Shown: positions 1 to 8,898 of the stretch, piece by piece
How positions within the stretch are numbered: the first letter of the stretch is position 1
How the letters are laid out: every line of letters starts with the position of its first letter
Origin: an uncultured Elusimicrobiales bacterium
Lineage (GTDB): Bacteria; Elusimicrobiota; Elusimicrobia; Elusimicrobiales; Elusimicrobiaceae
Direction of reading: 5' to 3'
Assembly (NCBI GenBank): GCA_944324115.1
Contig: CALUVB010000001.1
Coordinates: 148,676 to 212,675, forward strand
Length of the DNA: 64,000 bases
Position numbers and translations under genes: made by a program
The notes under the pieces: generated by a model
The model's database searches: none
The model's input: the letters and a program-made list of their open reading frames with translations, nothing else
What the model was told of the DNA's origin: nothing

Positions 1-252
1 ATTGCCGCGGAAAACATATAAGGCGCCGATAATGAATACAAGAGGGAGCAAAAAAAGAAAGGCTGGATTTAAGAAAGTAAAATGTTCTCCGGCCGCCCGT
101 TGTGCCAACATGCCCGCCGCCAGTAACAGCGTAGTGCATGAAAACACCAAAATGGCCCCTGAGGTCAGCCGGGCGAAACGGCGCAACAGCGCTGAAGCGA
201 TAAGCGCCAGAATTAAAAGCCCTAAAGAAACCAAAAACCAAGTACCAAACAT
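1..252 (-). CDS. BatA-like membrane protein, 5' end only
   Basis: Only the first 84 codons lie in the window; the frame is open to the edge. The ATG at 252 follows the stop of the upstream gene directly. The translation starts MFGTWFLVSLGLLIL and shows two hydrophobic segments separated by a basic stretch (LLRRFARL), the pattern of the N-terminal membrane anchor of BatA/aerotolerance proteins. In the family these precede a von Willebrand factor A domain, which would lie outside the window. The identity is inferred mainly from the moxR-DUF58 context, since this operon typically continues with VWA proteins. Confidence 0.5.
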   Translation of the reverse strand, partial: MFGTWFLVSLGLLILALIASALLRRFARLTSGAILVFSCTTLLLAAGMLAQRAAGEHFTFLNPAFLFLLPLVFIIGALYVFRGN

Positions 253-1251
253 TTAGCGCTCCTCCTTGACGGGGCGGGGGGAAGTTTCCCTTACAATTTC
301 CCGTACGGTGTCCACATCTTGCTGCATGGTGTCTTGAGTCGGGGTTACTTTGGCAAATTTTACCAAGTCCGAAGAATTCAAATACATACGCAGCGGAGAA
401 AGCAAGGAAGCCAATTGAGGTATTTTGCGGGCGCGGCGCAAGAGCTCTACAGAGGTGTCAGAAGATACATCTTGCTGAAAACGCCGCCAAAAATATTCAC
501 GCAGAATATTGCCCAACTCTATATAAAATATCTTATATTGGGCCTTTTCCCATAAGCCACTTTGCAGAAGGGCATCTATCTTGGATAAAGCAATCACGTC
601 GGCCGGGCGGTCATCGCGGGTTTGTTGCAGCGCGCGGCTTCGATTTCGTACTTCTTTATAGAACCGCCATGCAAAAAATCCAATTAATCCAAATACGATT
701 AAACATAACAGCCATATTATCCAGCTGGAAGGAATATACGGGGGGCGTATGTCGCGCAGGGAGGATTCCTTAAAATAACTGACTGGTTTGACGTCAATGG
801 TCTGAGGCTCAGAGTGCGCCTGTCCGCGGGGTTTCCCGCCGGCTTGTTCTTTAAGCTCAAACGTGACGGCCGTAAAGGTGGAAATCCCCAGCGTAAACGG
901 CATAAAAGTCATCTGATATTGCATTGTGCCGGGCGAAAGCGTTTGCTCATGCTGCGCCGTTAATTCAAATCCTTGAGGAAGGGTTTCTTTGTCTAATTCC
1001 ACGATATAGCCGGGCTCATGAGCCAACTCAAAACGCACGTCAAAAGGCTCGGCGAAGGAAGCCTGCCTCGGTATGCTTTGGGCGGTAATGTTGATTGCGT
1101 TTGGCCTTGCGGCGTATGGGGCTGCAGCGGGCGGCTGAGCTGCCGAACTGGGCTGAAGCGTTTCGGAAGCCGCTGCATTTTGCGCATGTCCCGATACGGC
1201 GCAGAACATGGAAACAAATAAAAACAAAAAGGATAAAAACGTTTTTTTCAT
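253..1251 (-). CDS. Secreted/membrane-anchored protein of the MoxR-DUF58 operon (BatD/DUF4381-like)
   Basis: 332 aa. It has a signal peptide (MKKTFLSFLFLFVSMFCAVSGHAQ region, written here in part: KKTFLSFLFLF then cleavage after GHAQ), a Pro/Ala-rich linker, a probable beta-sandwich domain of about 100 residues, one transmembrane helix near residues 172-196 (SSWIIWLLCLIVFGLIGFF) and a cytoplasmic helical domain. The layout resembles the DUF4381/BatD-type components found between DUF58 and BatA genes. Its start overlaps the DUF58 stop by 4 bp, so translation is probably coupled. The exact family is uncertain and no catalytic residues are visible. Confidence 0.6.
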   Translation of the reverse strand: MKKTFLSFLFLFVSMFCAVSGHAQNAAASETLQPSSAAQPPAAAPYAARPNAINITAQSIPRQASFAEPFDVRFELAHEPGYIVELDKETLPQGFELTAQHEQTLSPGTMQYQMTFMPFTLGISTFTAVTFELKEQAGGKPRGQAHSEPQTIDVKPVSYFKESSLRDIRPPYIPSSWIIWLLCLIVFGLIGFFAWRFYKEVRNRSRALQQTRDDRPADVIALSKIDALLQSGLWEKAQYKIFYIELGNILREYFWRRFQQDVSSDTSVELLRRARKIPQLASLLSPLRMYLNSSDLVKFAKVTPTQDTMQQDVDTVREIVRETSPRPVKEER

Positions 1252-2144
1252 CTTCTTATCTTCCTGGCCCGGCGTTTAAAAAATTCAATTACCGGGTCTG
1301 CCGGCGGGCGGGCGGTGTCCACCCAAATACCTTCTATTTTGAGCGGATTAAACAAATCGGTCAGTTGGTTTTCCCAGACTTCGCGCCGCAAAGACAGCAA
1401 ACGGTTTAAATCTGAGGAAGCAAGAGAGAAAAACTTTTCTTCTCCTGTTTCCGGATCCCGCACATTCAAGCAGGCATGTACCAAGGGCAATGTCTTTTCC
1501 AATCGGTCTTCTATAATAACTGGTATTAAGTCAAATTTTTTGGCGGCCAGCCTCAGCGGCTGGGAAAAAGTATTCGGTTCAGCCAAAAAATCAGAAATGA
1601 AAATCAGAATACCCTGCCGTTTGATTACTTTAGAGAGAGTAGTCAGCGCTAAAGCGATATCTGTGCCGGTACTTTGGGGTTCAAAAGCCAATAGTTCACG
1701 AATAAGCCGCAGAATATGTTTTTTCCCTTTTTTAGGGGGGACAAAGAGTTCTATTTTGTCCGAAAACAAAAGCAAGCCTACTTTGTCGCCGTTTTTTAAG
1801 GCGGAAAAAGCAAACAGAGCCGCCAGCTCGGCGGCGGCTTCTTGTTTGAATTTATCCAGTGAGCCAAAATTTTGCGAAGCCGATACGTCGCAGGCAATCA
1901 TTAGTGTCAGTTCGCGTTCTTCGTTAAATTTTTTGACAAAAGGAGTGCCGCTGCGTGCGGTTACGTTCCAATCTATGGAACGCACGTCATCTCCAGGGGT
2001 ATATTCTCTCACTTCTGAAAATTCAATACCCTGGCCTTTGAAGGCGCTTAAATATTCTCCGGCAAAAGTTTCTTCTACCAGTTTGCCGGTCTGTATTTCA
2101 ATTTGCCGTACTTTTTTTAAAATGTCGGCGGTATCCATGCGCAT
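1248..2144 (-). CDS. DUF58 domain protein (VWA-like)
   Basis: 298 aa, usual length for DUF58. The family hallmark GDDVRSIDWNVTARSG is present near residues 52-67, followed by the VWA-like fold with a metal-site-like motif IACDVSASQ. These proteins accompany MoxR ATPases and are thought to work with them on periplasmic or membrane targets. An AAGGAG-like Shine-Dalgarno precedes two possible ATGs (2144 and 2138), and either could be used. It is the second gene of a moxR operon whose genes are close or overlapping. Confidence 0.85.
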   Translation of the reverse strand: MRMDTADILKKVRQIEIQTGKLVEETFAGEYLSAFKGQGIEFSEVREYTPGDDVRSIDWNVTARSGTPFVKKFNEERELTLMIACDVSASQNFGSLDKFKQEAAAELAALFAFSALKNGDKVGLLLFSDKIELFVPPKKGKKHILRLIRELLAFEPQSTGTDIALALTTLSKVIKRQGILIFISDFLAEPNTFSQPLRLAAKKFDLIPVIIEDRLEKTLPLVHACLNVRDPETGEEKFFSLASSDLNRLLSLRREVWENQLTDLFNPLKIEGIWVDTARPPADPVIEFFKRRARKIRR

Positions 2145-2167
2145 GGCGTTTGCTCCTTCAACGCAGC

Positions 2168-3151
2168 TTACGGTACATCTACCGCTTCAAATATTTCCTT
2201 GACAATTTGGTCTGATATGATGTTTTCGGCTTCGGCTTCATAGGTAAGCAAGACGCGATGGCGCAGCACATCTGCACCGACGGCTTTTATATCCTCCGGG
2301 GTTACATAACCGCGGCCGTTTAAGAAAGCATATGCTTTGGCGGCTTGGGTGAGGAAGATGGTGGCACGCGGGCTGGCGCCATAAGCAATAAAAGAGGACA
2401 ATTTATCCAATTTATAGGCTTTTGGGTCGCGGGTGGCGAAGACCAGCTCCACTATATAGTTTTTAATTTTTTCATCTACATATATCCCATCTACTACGCC
2501 GCGTGCTTTTAAAATCATTTCCGGCGTAACGTTGGTATTTAATGTGATCGGCTGGTGAGCAGCCATGCGTTCCAAAATTTGTTTTTCTTCTTCTTTAGTG
2601 GGATAGGTAATGAGCACTTTGAGCATGAAGCGGTCCACTTGTGCTTCCGGCAGCGGGTAGGTCCCTTCTTGTTCTACCGGGTTTTGTGTGGCCAGCACCA
2701 TGAAAGGGGCCGGCAGTTTGTAGGTTTGTTCCCCAATGGTCACTTGGCGTTCCTGCATTGCTTCCAGCAAAGCACTTTGCACTTTGGCCGGGGAGCGGTT
2801 AATTTCATCAGCTAATACAAAGTTGGAGAAGATAGGTCCGCGTTTAGGGTAGAACAAGCCGTCTTTGGGGTTAAAAATGAGGGTGCCTGTGATATCGGCC
2901 GGCAGTAAGTCCGGCGTAAATTGAATGCGCTGGAACTGCGCGTGAATGGCGCCGGCGAGTGTTTTAACGGCTAACGTTTTGGCTAATCCGGGCACCCCTT
3001 CAATAAGAATATGCCCGTCAGCCAGCAAAGCAACCAGCATTTTTTCAATTAAATCTTCCTGCCCTACGATAACTTTGCTTACTTCCCGTTTTAAATCTTG
3101 TAAAAAAAGGCTTTCGGATTGCACTTGTTTGTTTAGTGTAGTAATATCCAT
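2168..3151 (-). CDS. MoxR family AAA+ ATPase
   Basis: 327 aa from ATG 3151, chosen because AGGAGGGG lies 4 nt upstream; a further in-frame ATG at 3184 has no such site. Walker A region GVPGLAKT, Walker B VLADEINRSPAK, sensor/arginine-finger region with the MoxR signature ATQNPVEQEGTYPLPEAQ and the helical C-terminal lid. MoxR ATPases act as chaperone-like partners of VWA proteins. It is the first gene of the operon, followed by DUF58, a membrane protein and a BatA-like gene. A TATAAT box on the minus strand at 3204-3209 is a candidate promoter element. Confidence 0.92.
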   Translation of the reverse strand: MDITTLNKQVQSESLFLQDLKREVSKVIVGQEDLIEKMLVALLADGHILIEGVPGLAKTLAVKTLAGAIHAQFQRIQFTPDLLPADITGTLIFNPKDGLFYPKRGPIFSNFVLADEINRSPAKVQSALLEAMQERQVTIGEQTYKLPAPFMVLATQNPVEQEGTYPLPEAQVDRFMLKVLITYPTKEEEKQILERMAAHQPITLNTNVTPEMILKARGVVDGIYVDEKIKNYIVELVFATRDPKAYKLDKLSSFIAYGASPRATIFLTQAAKAYAFLNGRGYVTPEDIKAVGADVLRHRVLLTYEAEAENIISDQIVKEIFEAVDVP

Positions 3152-3427
3152 AACACCCCTCCTGTGCCGTAAGAAATCTTTCATTGGTGCGGCGTCTTTC
3201 TTTATTATAACTAAAATCTAAAAAAACAAGAAAGAGGGAAAGTGATTAGTTTTTGCTTTGCAGAAAATAGGCAGTGTGTATATTATGCAGGCGCTCTTTT
3301 TATTTGATGGGAGAGTGCATTCTTGCATATAGGCGAAAAGAGCGGGCAAGCGGGTAATCTGTGCCGGAGAGGGAATGTCTGCAGAGTGAAATAATCTCTT
3401 ATTTGCGGCGTGCGTTTTATTTGGCAA

Positions 3428-3456
3428 ACAAAAACCCCCGGCTGGGCCGGGGGGTA
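3428..3456 (-). terminator. Intrinsic terminator after rplS
   Basis: On the minus strand an 8-bp GC stem (CCCCCGGC / GCCGGGGG, 3435-3453) with a 3-nt loop is followed by a T-rich run. It lies 32 nt past the rplS stop and closes the ribosomal cluster. The rest of the 336-bp gap to the MoxR gene shows only the moxR promoter region. Confidence 0.9.
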
Positions 3457-3487
3457 TTGGAGGAAATAATTCGGCCCGCAGGCTTGC

Positions 3488-3898
3488 TTATTTGGCCTCG
3501 GCAGCCGGTTCTTCGGCGGCGGGAACAGCTTCGGCGGCAGCTTCTTCAGCGGCTCCGGTCTGCTTTTTTACTTCCTGCAGGCGGGCGGCTTTACCGGAGA
3601 GTTTCTTTAAGTAGTTCAATTTCGCTCTGCGTACTTTGCCGCTCTTTAAGACTTCAATGCTTTCCACGCGGGGGGAGTGAATCGGAAAAATTCTTTCCAC
3701 GCCCACGCCAAAGGAAATTTTGCGCACCGTAAAGGTTTCGCTGATACCGCTGCCTTTGCGGCCAATTACTACGCCGTCAAAAGCCTGCACGCGTTCGTTG
3801 TCGCCTTCTACGACTTTGACTTTTACGCGCACCGTGTCGCCGGATTTAAAAGACGGCACGTCGGTTTTAAGATTGTGTTTAATTTGATTGATGTTCAT
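3488..3898 (-). CDS. rplS: 50S ribosomal protein L19
   Basis: 136 aa. The L19 core is clear: F-K-S-G-D-T-V-R-V near the N-terminus, then [25 protein letters not shown] in pieces and the [17 protein letters not shown] end. L19 sits at the 30S/50S interface. The core ends near residue 112 and is followed by an Ala/Glu-rich acidic tail that most L19 proteins lack. GGAGGAAG precedes the ATG. It is the last gene of the rpsP-KH-trmD-rplS cluster, a conserved bacterial gene order. Confidence 0.97.
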   Translation of the reverse strand: MNINQIKHNLKTDVPSFKSGDTVRVKVKVVEGDNERVQAFDGVVIGRKGSGISETFTVRKISFGVGVERIFPIHSPRVESIEVLKSGKVRRAKLNYLKKLSGKAARLQEVKKQTGAAEEAAAEAVPAAEEPAAEAK

Positions 3899-3920
3899 AA
3901 CTCTTACTTCCTCCGAAAAA

Positions 3921-4682
3921 TCATTTCGTTGTTTTTTTCTTCGGCGTCTTTTTTACAGTTTTTTTGACTGTTTTGGTGACACCCTTTTTCGTTGCGGCCT
4001 TTTTTGCCTGAGAGGTTGTTAGCAAATCGGGTCTATATTTCTTTGTCAATTTCAAAGCTTGTTCCCGTTTCCATTCTTCCATTTGTTTGTGGTGGCCGCT
4101 TAAAAGTATTTCGGGCACTTTTTTGCCACGCCACACCTCGGGCCGGGTGTATTGCGGGGCTTCCAAAAGCCCTCCTTCAAACGACTCAGAAAAGGTAACG
4201 TCTTGCTTTTTAAATGTTCCCGGCACGAGCCGCGTGATTGCATCTATCATCACGGCTGAAGCCAGCTCTCCGCCGGTTAGGATAAAATCCCCCAGCGATA
4301 CTTCCATGTCCATCTCGGGATATATACGTTCGTCTATCCCCTCATAATGCCCGCAAACGAAAATCAGGTGCTTCTTTTTGGCTAATTTCTTAGCCAAGCC
4401 CTGCGTAAATGTCTGTCCGCGAGGGCTGGTCAATATGACCACCGAATTTTTTTTGCGCAGCTTCTTGATTGCCCGGTAAAGCGGCTCTGCTTTCATCAGC
4501 ATTCCGGGGCCGCCCCCATAGGGTCTGTCGTCTAACGTGTGGTGCTTGTCATCAGTAAAATCCCGCGGGTTGGTAAAACCCAGCTTGAGCACCCCGCTCT
4601 TTTGCGCCCGCCCTACAATGCTTTGTCCTAATGGGCCGGAAAGCATATCGGGAAACGCAGTAACGACATCTACCTTTAGCAT
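3921..4682 (-). CDS. trmD: tRNA (guanine-37-N1)-methyltransferase TrmD
   Basis: 253 aa. TrmD makes m1G37 in tRNAs using SAM and prevents frameshifting. Signature segments of the SPOUT knot are intact: [31 protein letters not shown] and [13 protein letters not shown]. The normal fold ends around residue 226; a Lys/Thr-rich tail of about 25 residues ([14 protein letters not shown] at the end) follows, which is unusual. Its ATG overlaps the TGA of the KH gene by one base (TGATG), implying coupled translation. Confidence 0.97.
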   Translation of the reverse strand: MLKVDVVTAFPDMLSGPLGQSIVGRAQKSGVLKLGFTNPRDFTDDKHHTLDDRPYGGGPGMLMKAEPLYRAIKKLRKKNSVVILTSPRGQTFTQGLAKKLAKKKHLIFVCGHYEGIDERIYPEMDMEVSLGDFILTGGELASAVMIDAITRLVPGTFKKQDVTFSESFEGGLLEAPQYTRPEVWRGKKVPEILLSGHHKQMEEWKREQALKLTKKYRPDLLTTSQAKKAATKKGVTKTVKKTVKKTPKKKTTK

Positions 4683-4912
4683 CAGTCTTCCAGCTTTAAC
4701 GTCACTTTTACGTTTTGTTTGGCCGCCGCCGCGCTGAGCACGGTGCGTACGGCCTTAATAATGCAGCCGTCTTTTCCAATTACCTTGCCTTTATCCTCAG
4801 GGGACACTTTGGTCGTCAGGTAAACTTTATTATTCTCAACTTTTTCTTCTACCACCACATTGTCCGGGTTAGCGGAGAGAGATTTGAGAAGGATAGTGGC
4901 TAACTCTTTCAT
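4682..4912 (-). CDS. khpA: KH-domain RNA-binding protein (KhpA/YlqC type)
   Basis: 76 aa, the standard length for this family. A single KH domain with the GxxG loop seen as GKDG within GKVIGKDGCIIKAVRT. KhpA proteins bind RNA, often with KhpB/Jag, and influence cell size and translation. The position between rpsP and trmD is the conserved one, and stop/start overlap with trmD supports the call. Confidence 0.93.
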   Translation of the reverse strand: MKELATILLKSLSANPDNVVVEEKVENNKVYLTTKVSPEDKGKVIGKDGCIIKAVRTVLSAAAAKQNVKVTLKLED

Positions 4913-4924
4913 ATACAGCGCCTC

Positions 4925-5179
4925 TTACTTGGCGGCGGCTTCGGCTTTTTTAATCAAGCTGGCTACCGTTTCAGACGGTTTGGCGCCGTTTTTAATCCAA
5001 TGCTGCACGCGGGGCAGATTGAGCGTAATTTGTTTAGCTGTTTCTTTATTGCACGGATCATATTGTCCGAGTACTTCTTTGGCTTCGGAGCCGACGGCGG
5101 TTTTCTTTTCAATCGCTACGACTCTGTACTGCGCATGGGCTTTTTTGCCCACTCTTTGTAATCTAATGACGACTGCCAT
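4925..5179 (-). CDS. rpsP: 30S ribosomal protein S16
   Basis: 84 aa from ATG 5179 (MAVVIRLQRVGKKAHAQYR), the canonical S16 start; GGAGAAG lies just upstream. A longer open frame to 5344 exists but the added residues overlap rpe and do not resemble S16. The conserved body includes VVAIEKKTA and LGQYDPCNKE, the usual LGxYDP motif. First gene of the rpsP-KH-trmD-rplS run, 40 bp after rpe. Confidence 0.97.
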   Translation of the reverse strand: MAVVIRLQRVGKKAHAQYRVVAIEKKTAVGSEAKEVLGQYDPCNKETAKQITLNLPRVQHWIKNGAKPSETVASLIKKAEAAAK

Positions 5180-5219
5180 GTAACTTCTCCTTATGTTCGC
5201 CCGTTGCCGGGCGGTATAA

Positions 5220-5906
5220 TTAAATTGTGGCCGCTTGGCGTATATCCTGCAGCGCTTGCTTTGGGTCTGCTGCGGCAAAAATGGCATTTCCTGCCACCAG
5301 TGCATCTGCTCCGGCTTGTGCCGCTTTGCGCGCAGTTTGCGCATTAATGCCGCCGTCTACTTCCAACCAAATCCGGCGGCCGCTTTGGGTAATGGCTTGG
5401 CGTACGGCGGCTATTTGCCGCGGGCTGGAGGGCAGAAAACTTTGTCCGCCAAAGCCCGGCTGTACAGTCATTACCAGCACCAAATCCAATAAATCTAAAA
5501 ACGGCTCCAGGCGCTCCGGGTCCGTATCCGGTTTTAAAGACAGGCCCGCACTGACGCCTAAATTTTTAATTGCTAAAAGAGCTTCTTTAATATTATCTTC
5601 TGCTTCTATATGCACCGTCAGCATATCTGCGCCGGCTTTGGCAAAAGATTCTATAAATTTCAGCGGGCGGCGCACCATTAAATGTACATCTAGCGGAAGC
5701 TGCGTTCGCCCATTTAAACTTTTTACAGTGGCCGGGCCGAAACTTAAATTCGGTACAAAATGCCCGTCCATAATATCCACATGCAGCCAGTCCGCTTTGG
5801 CCTCTTGTACGGTTAACACGTCTTGGCCCAAACACCATAAATCGGCCGATAAAATGGAAGGCGCAACTATTATTTTACCATTTGCGGGGCCGATTTTGGA
5901 AGTCAT
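5220..5906 (-). CDS. rpe: Ribulose-phosphate 3-epimerase
   Basis: 228 aa TIM barrel. Interconverts ribulose 5-phosphate and xylulose 5-phosphate in the pentose phosphate pathway. Diagnostic motifs are APSILSADL near the N-terminus, LHVDIMDGHFVPNLSFGP (metal-binding His/Asp), LDVHLMVRRP, VMTVQPGFGGQSF and EVDGGINAQTA with VAGNAIF at the end. Overlaps the PASTA gene by 4 bp and lies upstream of rpsP, so it is probably co-transcribed with fmt. Confidence 0.97.
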   Translation of the reverse strand: MTSKIGPANGKIIVAPSILSADLWCLGQDVLTVQEAKADWLHVDIMDGHFVPNLSFGPATVKSLNGRTQLPLDVHLMVRRPLKFIESFAKAGADMLTVHIEAEDNIKEALLAIKNLGVSAGLSLKPDTDPERLEPFLDLLDLVLVMTVQPGFGGQSFLPSSPRQIAAVRQAITQSGRRIWLEVDGGINAQTARKAAQAGADALVAGNAIFAAADPKQALQDIRQAATI

Positions 5907-6904
5907 TGTATTTCACGCTCCCGAACCAAAATGCCATCTGAAAGAATACGGAACGTGGCTTTGCCGCTGTATGGAATTTCCAAATCTATCTTACTGCCCG
6001 GTTGGCGAGATTCATTAATGACTTCGCGCTCGCCGTTATCATCTGTCATAACAATGCGGATACGCATGGCTTTTTTACCTTGTGGCAGCTCATAATGCAA
6101 ATGATACATTTTTTCATCTTCAGACGCTTCTCTGCGACTGACTGTAATTACAACGGCGGAACCCGGGGCCACTTGGCTGTCTGCTTCCGGTGTCTGTTCT
6201 GCAATAGTACCATAGGGGAAAGGGGAATGGGAATCTTCTTTCACGGTTAAGTTCATATTTTGCTGGCTGGCCCACAGAGTGGCTTCCGCCAGTTTTTTGT
6301 TGCGGAAATCCGGCACTAAAATTACACTGGCAGGCGGTTGCCCGTTAGACAAGACAAGGGCTACTTTGTCTCCGCGGGTAAGCATGCTGTCCGCTTCCGG
6401 CGTTTGGGAAATGATAAAGCCTTTCTCCACTGTCAGTGAATAGGCATTTTCCACTTTTTCCACTTGCAGACCGGCTTTGCGTACGGCCAGTTGGGCCGCG
6501 CGCAAATCCAACCCTTCTACAGACGGCACGAACACCATTTCGTCGCCTTGGGAAATCCATACCCGTATTACGCGGCCTTCCCGTACGGTACTGCCGGCGG
6601 AAGGAATTTGACGCAGGACCGAGCCGGGAGGGACATCTTCGGCATATTCCAAGCCGGCCTGTTTTAAGGCTAAATTGACCCCGGCTAACGAATTAAGCGC
6701 TGCTGTAACCGGTTTTTTGGTAATGTCGGGCACTTGTACTTCTTTGCGCGTATGCACCAAGGCTCCCATTACCCAGTCAATAGATACAAAAATCAGCAAA
6801 ACAAAAAAAATGAAAATTACCCCGGCGATAACCCATTTCCCGCGGGAAGATTTTTTTGTTTTTCCAATAAATTCTTCAAAATTTTCTTCTGTATTTTTAT
6901 TCAT
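5903..6904 (-). CDS. PASTA-domain membrane protein
   Basis: 333 aa from ATG 6904 (MNKNTEENFEEF); this start overlaps the fmt stop by 8 bp. A basic cytoplasmic segment is followed by one TM helix (VIAGVIFIFFVLLIFVSI) and three PASTA repeats (starting near QVPDITKKPV, VPSVEGLDLRAAQ and VPDFRNKKLAEA), each ending in the typical G-x-x-V-x-V-x-x-S pattern. PASTA domains bind peptidoglycan fragments or beta-lactams. There is no kinase or penicillin-binding domain, so it is a stand-alone anchored PASTA protein. The last ~70 residues are extra beta-rich sequence. Confidence 0.88.
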   Translation of the reverse strand: MNKNTEENFEEFIGKTKKSSRGKWVIAGVIFIFFVLLIFVSIDWVMGALVHTRKEVQVPDITKKPVTAALNSLAGVNLALKQAGLEYAEDVPPGSVLRQIPSAGSTVREGRVIRVWISQGDEMVFVPSVEGLDLRAAQLAVRKAGLQVEKVENAYSLTVEKGFIISQTPEADSMLTRGDKVALVLSNGQPPASVILVPDFRNKKLAEATLWASQQNMNLTVKEDSHSPFPYGTIAEQTPEADSQVAPGSAVVITVSRREASEDEKMYHLHYELPQGKKAMRIRIVMTDDNGEREVINESRQPGSKIDLEIPYSGKATFRILSDGILVREREIQ

Positions 6905-7859
6905 AACAAAAAACCACATCCCCGGAAGGTTTTATCCCATGTCCATTGGCAAAGGCAGCCGCAGGCATAGGTTTTTTCCCGGCAGGATGCAACATAACAA
7001 GCCAAATAGTTCCTTGCTTACATTTTACTAAAATTCCGCGCCCGCTTTCAACGGCGAGCACGCTGCCCGGAGCGGCGTTGTTGTCCATTGCGGGGGCCGG
7101 AAGCTGGGTGCGCAGAATTTGCACCAGTTGCTTTTTCCCATTGATGCTGATGCAGGTACGGGCCTTGGGGCCACATGCTAAACCGCGTACTTTGTGATGG
7201 ATCTGTTCGGCAGACATGGTTTGGAAATCCAGTACGGCGTCTTGTTTGTCAATCATTGGCGCCAGGGTGGGCTCTCCGTGTTGTTCCTGCCGGATAATGT
7301 TTCCTTGCGCAATCTGTTCTAATGCTTCTGTTAAGGCGGAAATACCCAGCGGCACTAATTTATCAAACAACGTAACGGCATCGTCTTGCGGTTGAACGGG
7401 AATTTCTTTTTGCAAGAATAAGGGGCCGTCATCAAGCCCCGGCTGAATCCAAAAAATGCTCACGCCGGTTTGTTTAAAATCTTGAAATAGACTGTGTTGT
7501 ACCGGGGCGGCCCCGCGCAAAAGCGGCAAGAGCGAAAAATGTACGTTTAAAATGCCCAGTTTGGGCAGGGCCAAAAAGTCCGGGCGAAAAATTTTGCCAA
7601 AAGCTACGGCTATGCCTAAATCAAAGGGGATATTTTTTACTTCTTCATAAATGTCTTTTAATTTTTCCGGGGAGCGTACCGGCAGGCCCAGCTCCAGCGC
7701 GCGGCTTTTGACCGGGCAAGGGGTGATAACCATACCGCGGCCGCGCGGCTTGTCAGCCTGGGTCACGACCAGCTGCACATCTGTCATTTTATGCAACAGT
7801 TCCAAATAAGGTACAGACAGCTGCGGCGTACCGAAAAAAATAGTTTTTAGTGTAGGCAT
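6897..7859 (-). CDS. fmt: Methionyl-tRNA formyltransferase
   Basis: 320 aa from ATG 7859 (MPTLKTIFFGTPQLSV), which matches the family start; a longer frame begins 39 nt upstream. Formylates Met-tRNAi with 10-formyl-THF. The catalytic region NVHFSLLPLLRGAAPVQHS (Asn, His and SLLP loop) is intact, as is the C-terminal OB-like domain (FQTMSAEQIHHKVRGL). First gene of a minus-strand cluster with PASTA protein and rpe. Only a weak Shine-Dalgarno (GAAGA) is visible. Confidence 0.96.
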   Translation of the reverse strand: MPTLKTIFFGTPQLSVPYLELLHKMTDVQLVVTQADKPRGRGMVITPCPVKSRALELGLPVRSPEKLKDIYEEVKNIPFDLGIAVAFGKIFRPDFLALPKLGILNVHFSLLPLLRGAAPVQHSLFQDFKQTGVSIFWIQPGLDDGPLFLQKEIPVQPQDDAVTLFDKLVPLGISALTEALEQIAQGNIIRQEQHGEPTLAPMIDKQDAVLDFQTMSAEQIHHKVRGLACGPKARTCISINGKKQLVQILRTQLPAPAMDNNAAPGSVLAVESGRGILVKCKQGTIWLVMLHPAGKKPMPAAAFANGHGIKPSGDVVFCYE

Positions 7860-8094
7860 AATCTTCGTATTTATATATTTTAACAAATTTGTTAACAAGA
7901 GATATTGAGCGGCAGAAGGGAAGAAGTGGCGGTGCTTTCTGCTTGGACAGAGTCGTACACTAGTACGAGTAAAACCGTGGTGAAAACATAGGCCTATTGG
8001 GGATATATGTTTAGGTCTTTGGACCCTTGTGGAATGTGTATGGAATAGATATACTCTAGATAAATAAAATTATTTCACATGCGGAGTAAACGGA

Positions 8095-8805
8095 ATGAAA
8101 AAAATCAGTTTGTGTGTATTGTGTGCGTTGTTTTTAGTATTGACTTGCGGGGTGTTTGCCCAGGAAATCCCTTGCGAAGAAGAAAATCAAACGGCTGAAA
8201 AGGAAGAAGCGTCTGCCTTGCCGGGGGATTTTACTCACTGGCAGCGCACATGCCAAGAATATATTTTGGCGGGGCGTTTTGATGAGGCTAATTCTTTGGG
8301 ATTAAACGCAATCCGCCAAGGGGCTTCTGCAGAAGAAGTTAAAGGTGTATTTCAAAGCGTTCTTTGGCTTTTGTCTTCCCAGCCGGGGCCAGATTGCCAA
8401 GTGCTTTACAGAAAAGCCAAATTCGCCCTCTATCCATTGCCCGCCATGGCGGCTGACAGGGAAATGACGGCCGAGAAAATGCGCGAAACAATAAATAATG
8501 TTGTCCCTTATATGCTGGGAGAAGATGGGCAGGAAGTGCCTCTGAGCGGTAAAGGAAATGTGGCTGCAAGTTACCGTACGATGTTGACTAATGCCTTGTT
8601 GTCCGAGAATACCTGTATGGCGCGGTTTTTGCTGGAGAATGGGGCTAATCCCCGTTTAGGCAGCCCCAGTGCGATGCAGATGGCCCGCAACCCTAATTTC
8701 CAAATGGATTTGCAAATGAGGACTTTTTTGTTGGAATATCAAAATGTAGGGGGCAAGTTGATTAGGGGACTTAAAGATTTATTTCGCAAACAGCAGTACC
8801 GCTAG
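8095..8805 (+). CDS. Secreted protein with ankyrin-like C-terminus
   Basis: 236 aa. Signal peptide MKKISLCVLCALFLVLTCG ending near VFAQ. The middle is helical without a recognised family. Near residues 160-200 the run LTNALLSENTCMARFLLENGANP matches one ankyrin repeat (consensus LL-x-x-GA-x-P). Ankyrin repeats mediate protein binding. GGAG precedes the ATG. The gene stands alone between fmt (divergent) and a terminator. Function unknown. Confidence 0.65.
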   Translation: MKKISLCVLCALFLVLTCGVFAQEIPCEEENQTAEKEEASALPGDFTHWQRTCQEYILAGRFDEANSLGLNAIRQGASAEEVKGVFQSVLWLLSSQPGPDCQVLYRKAKFALYPLPAMAADREMTAEKMRETINNVVPYMLGEDGQEVPLSGKGNVAASYRTMLTNALLSENTCMARFLLENGANPRLGSPSAMQMARNPNFQMDLQMRTFLLEYQNVGGKLIRGLKDLFRKQQYR

Positions 8806-8818
8806 TTACTTTTTCATT

Positions 8819-8849
8819 AAAAATTCCGCTTTCGAGGCGGAATTTTTTT
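8819..8849 (+). terminator. Intrinsic terminator
   Basis: AAATTCCGC / GCGGAATTT stem with a short loop followed by seven T. It lies 14 bp after the ankyrin-like gene and, by symmetry (A-run on the other side), may also serve the convergent MATE gene. Confidence 0.9.
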
Positions 8850-8898
8850 GTATCTATAGTCTTTGCCGTGCCGGGAGCTGTCTGCGGATTAGCGGAAT

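Noticed and set aside
1315..2202. 295-codon frame antisense to the DUF58 gene
   Set aside because: No ribosome site or family, and DUF58 on the other strand has all its motifs.
5180..5344. N-terminal extension of rpsP
   Set aside because: Would overlap rpe and adds 55 residues absent from S16 proteins; the ATG at 5179 has a good ribosome site.
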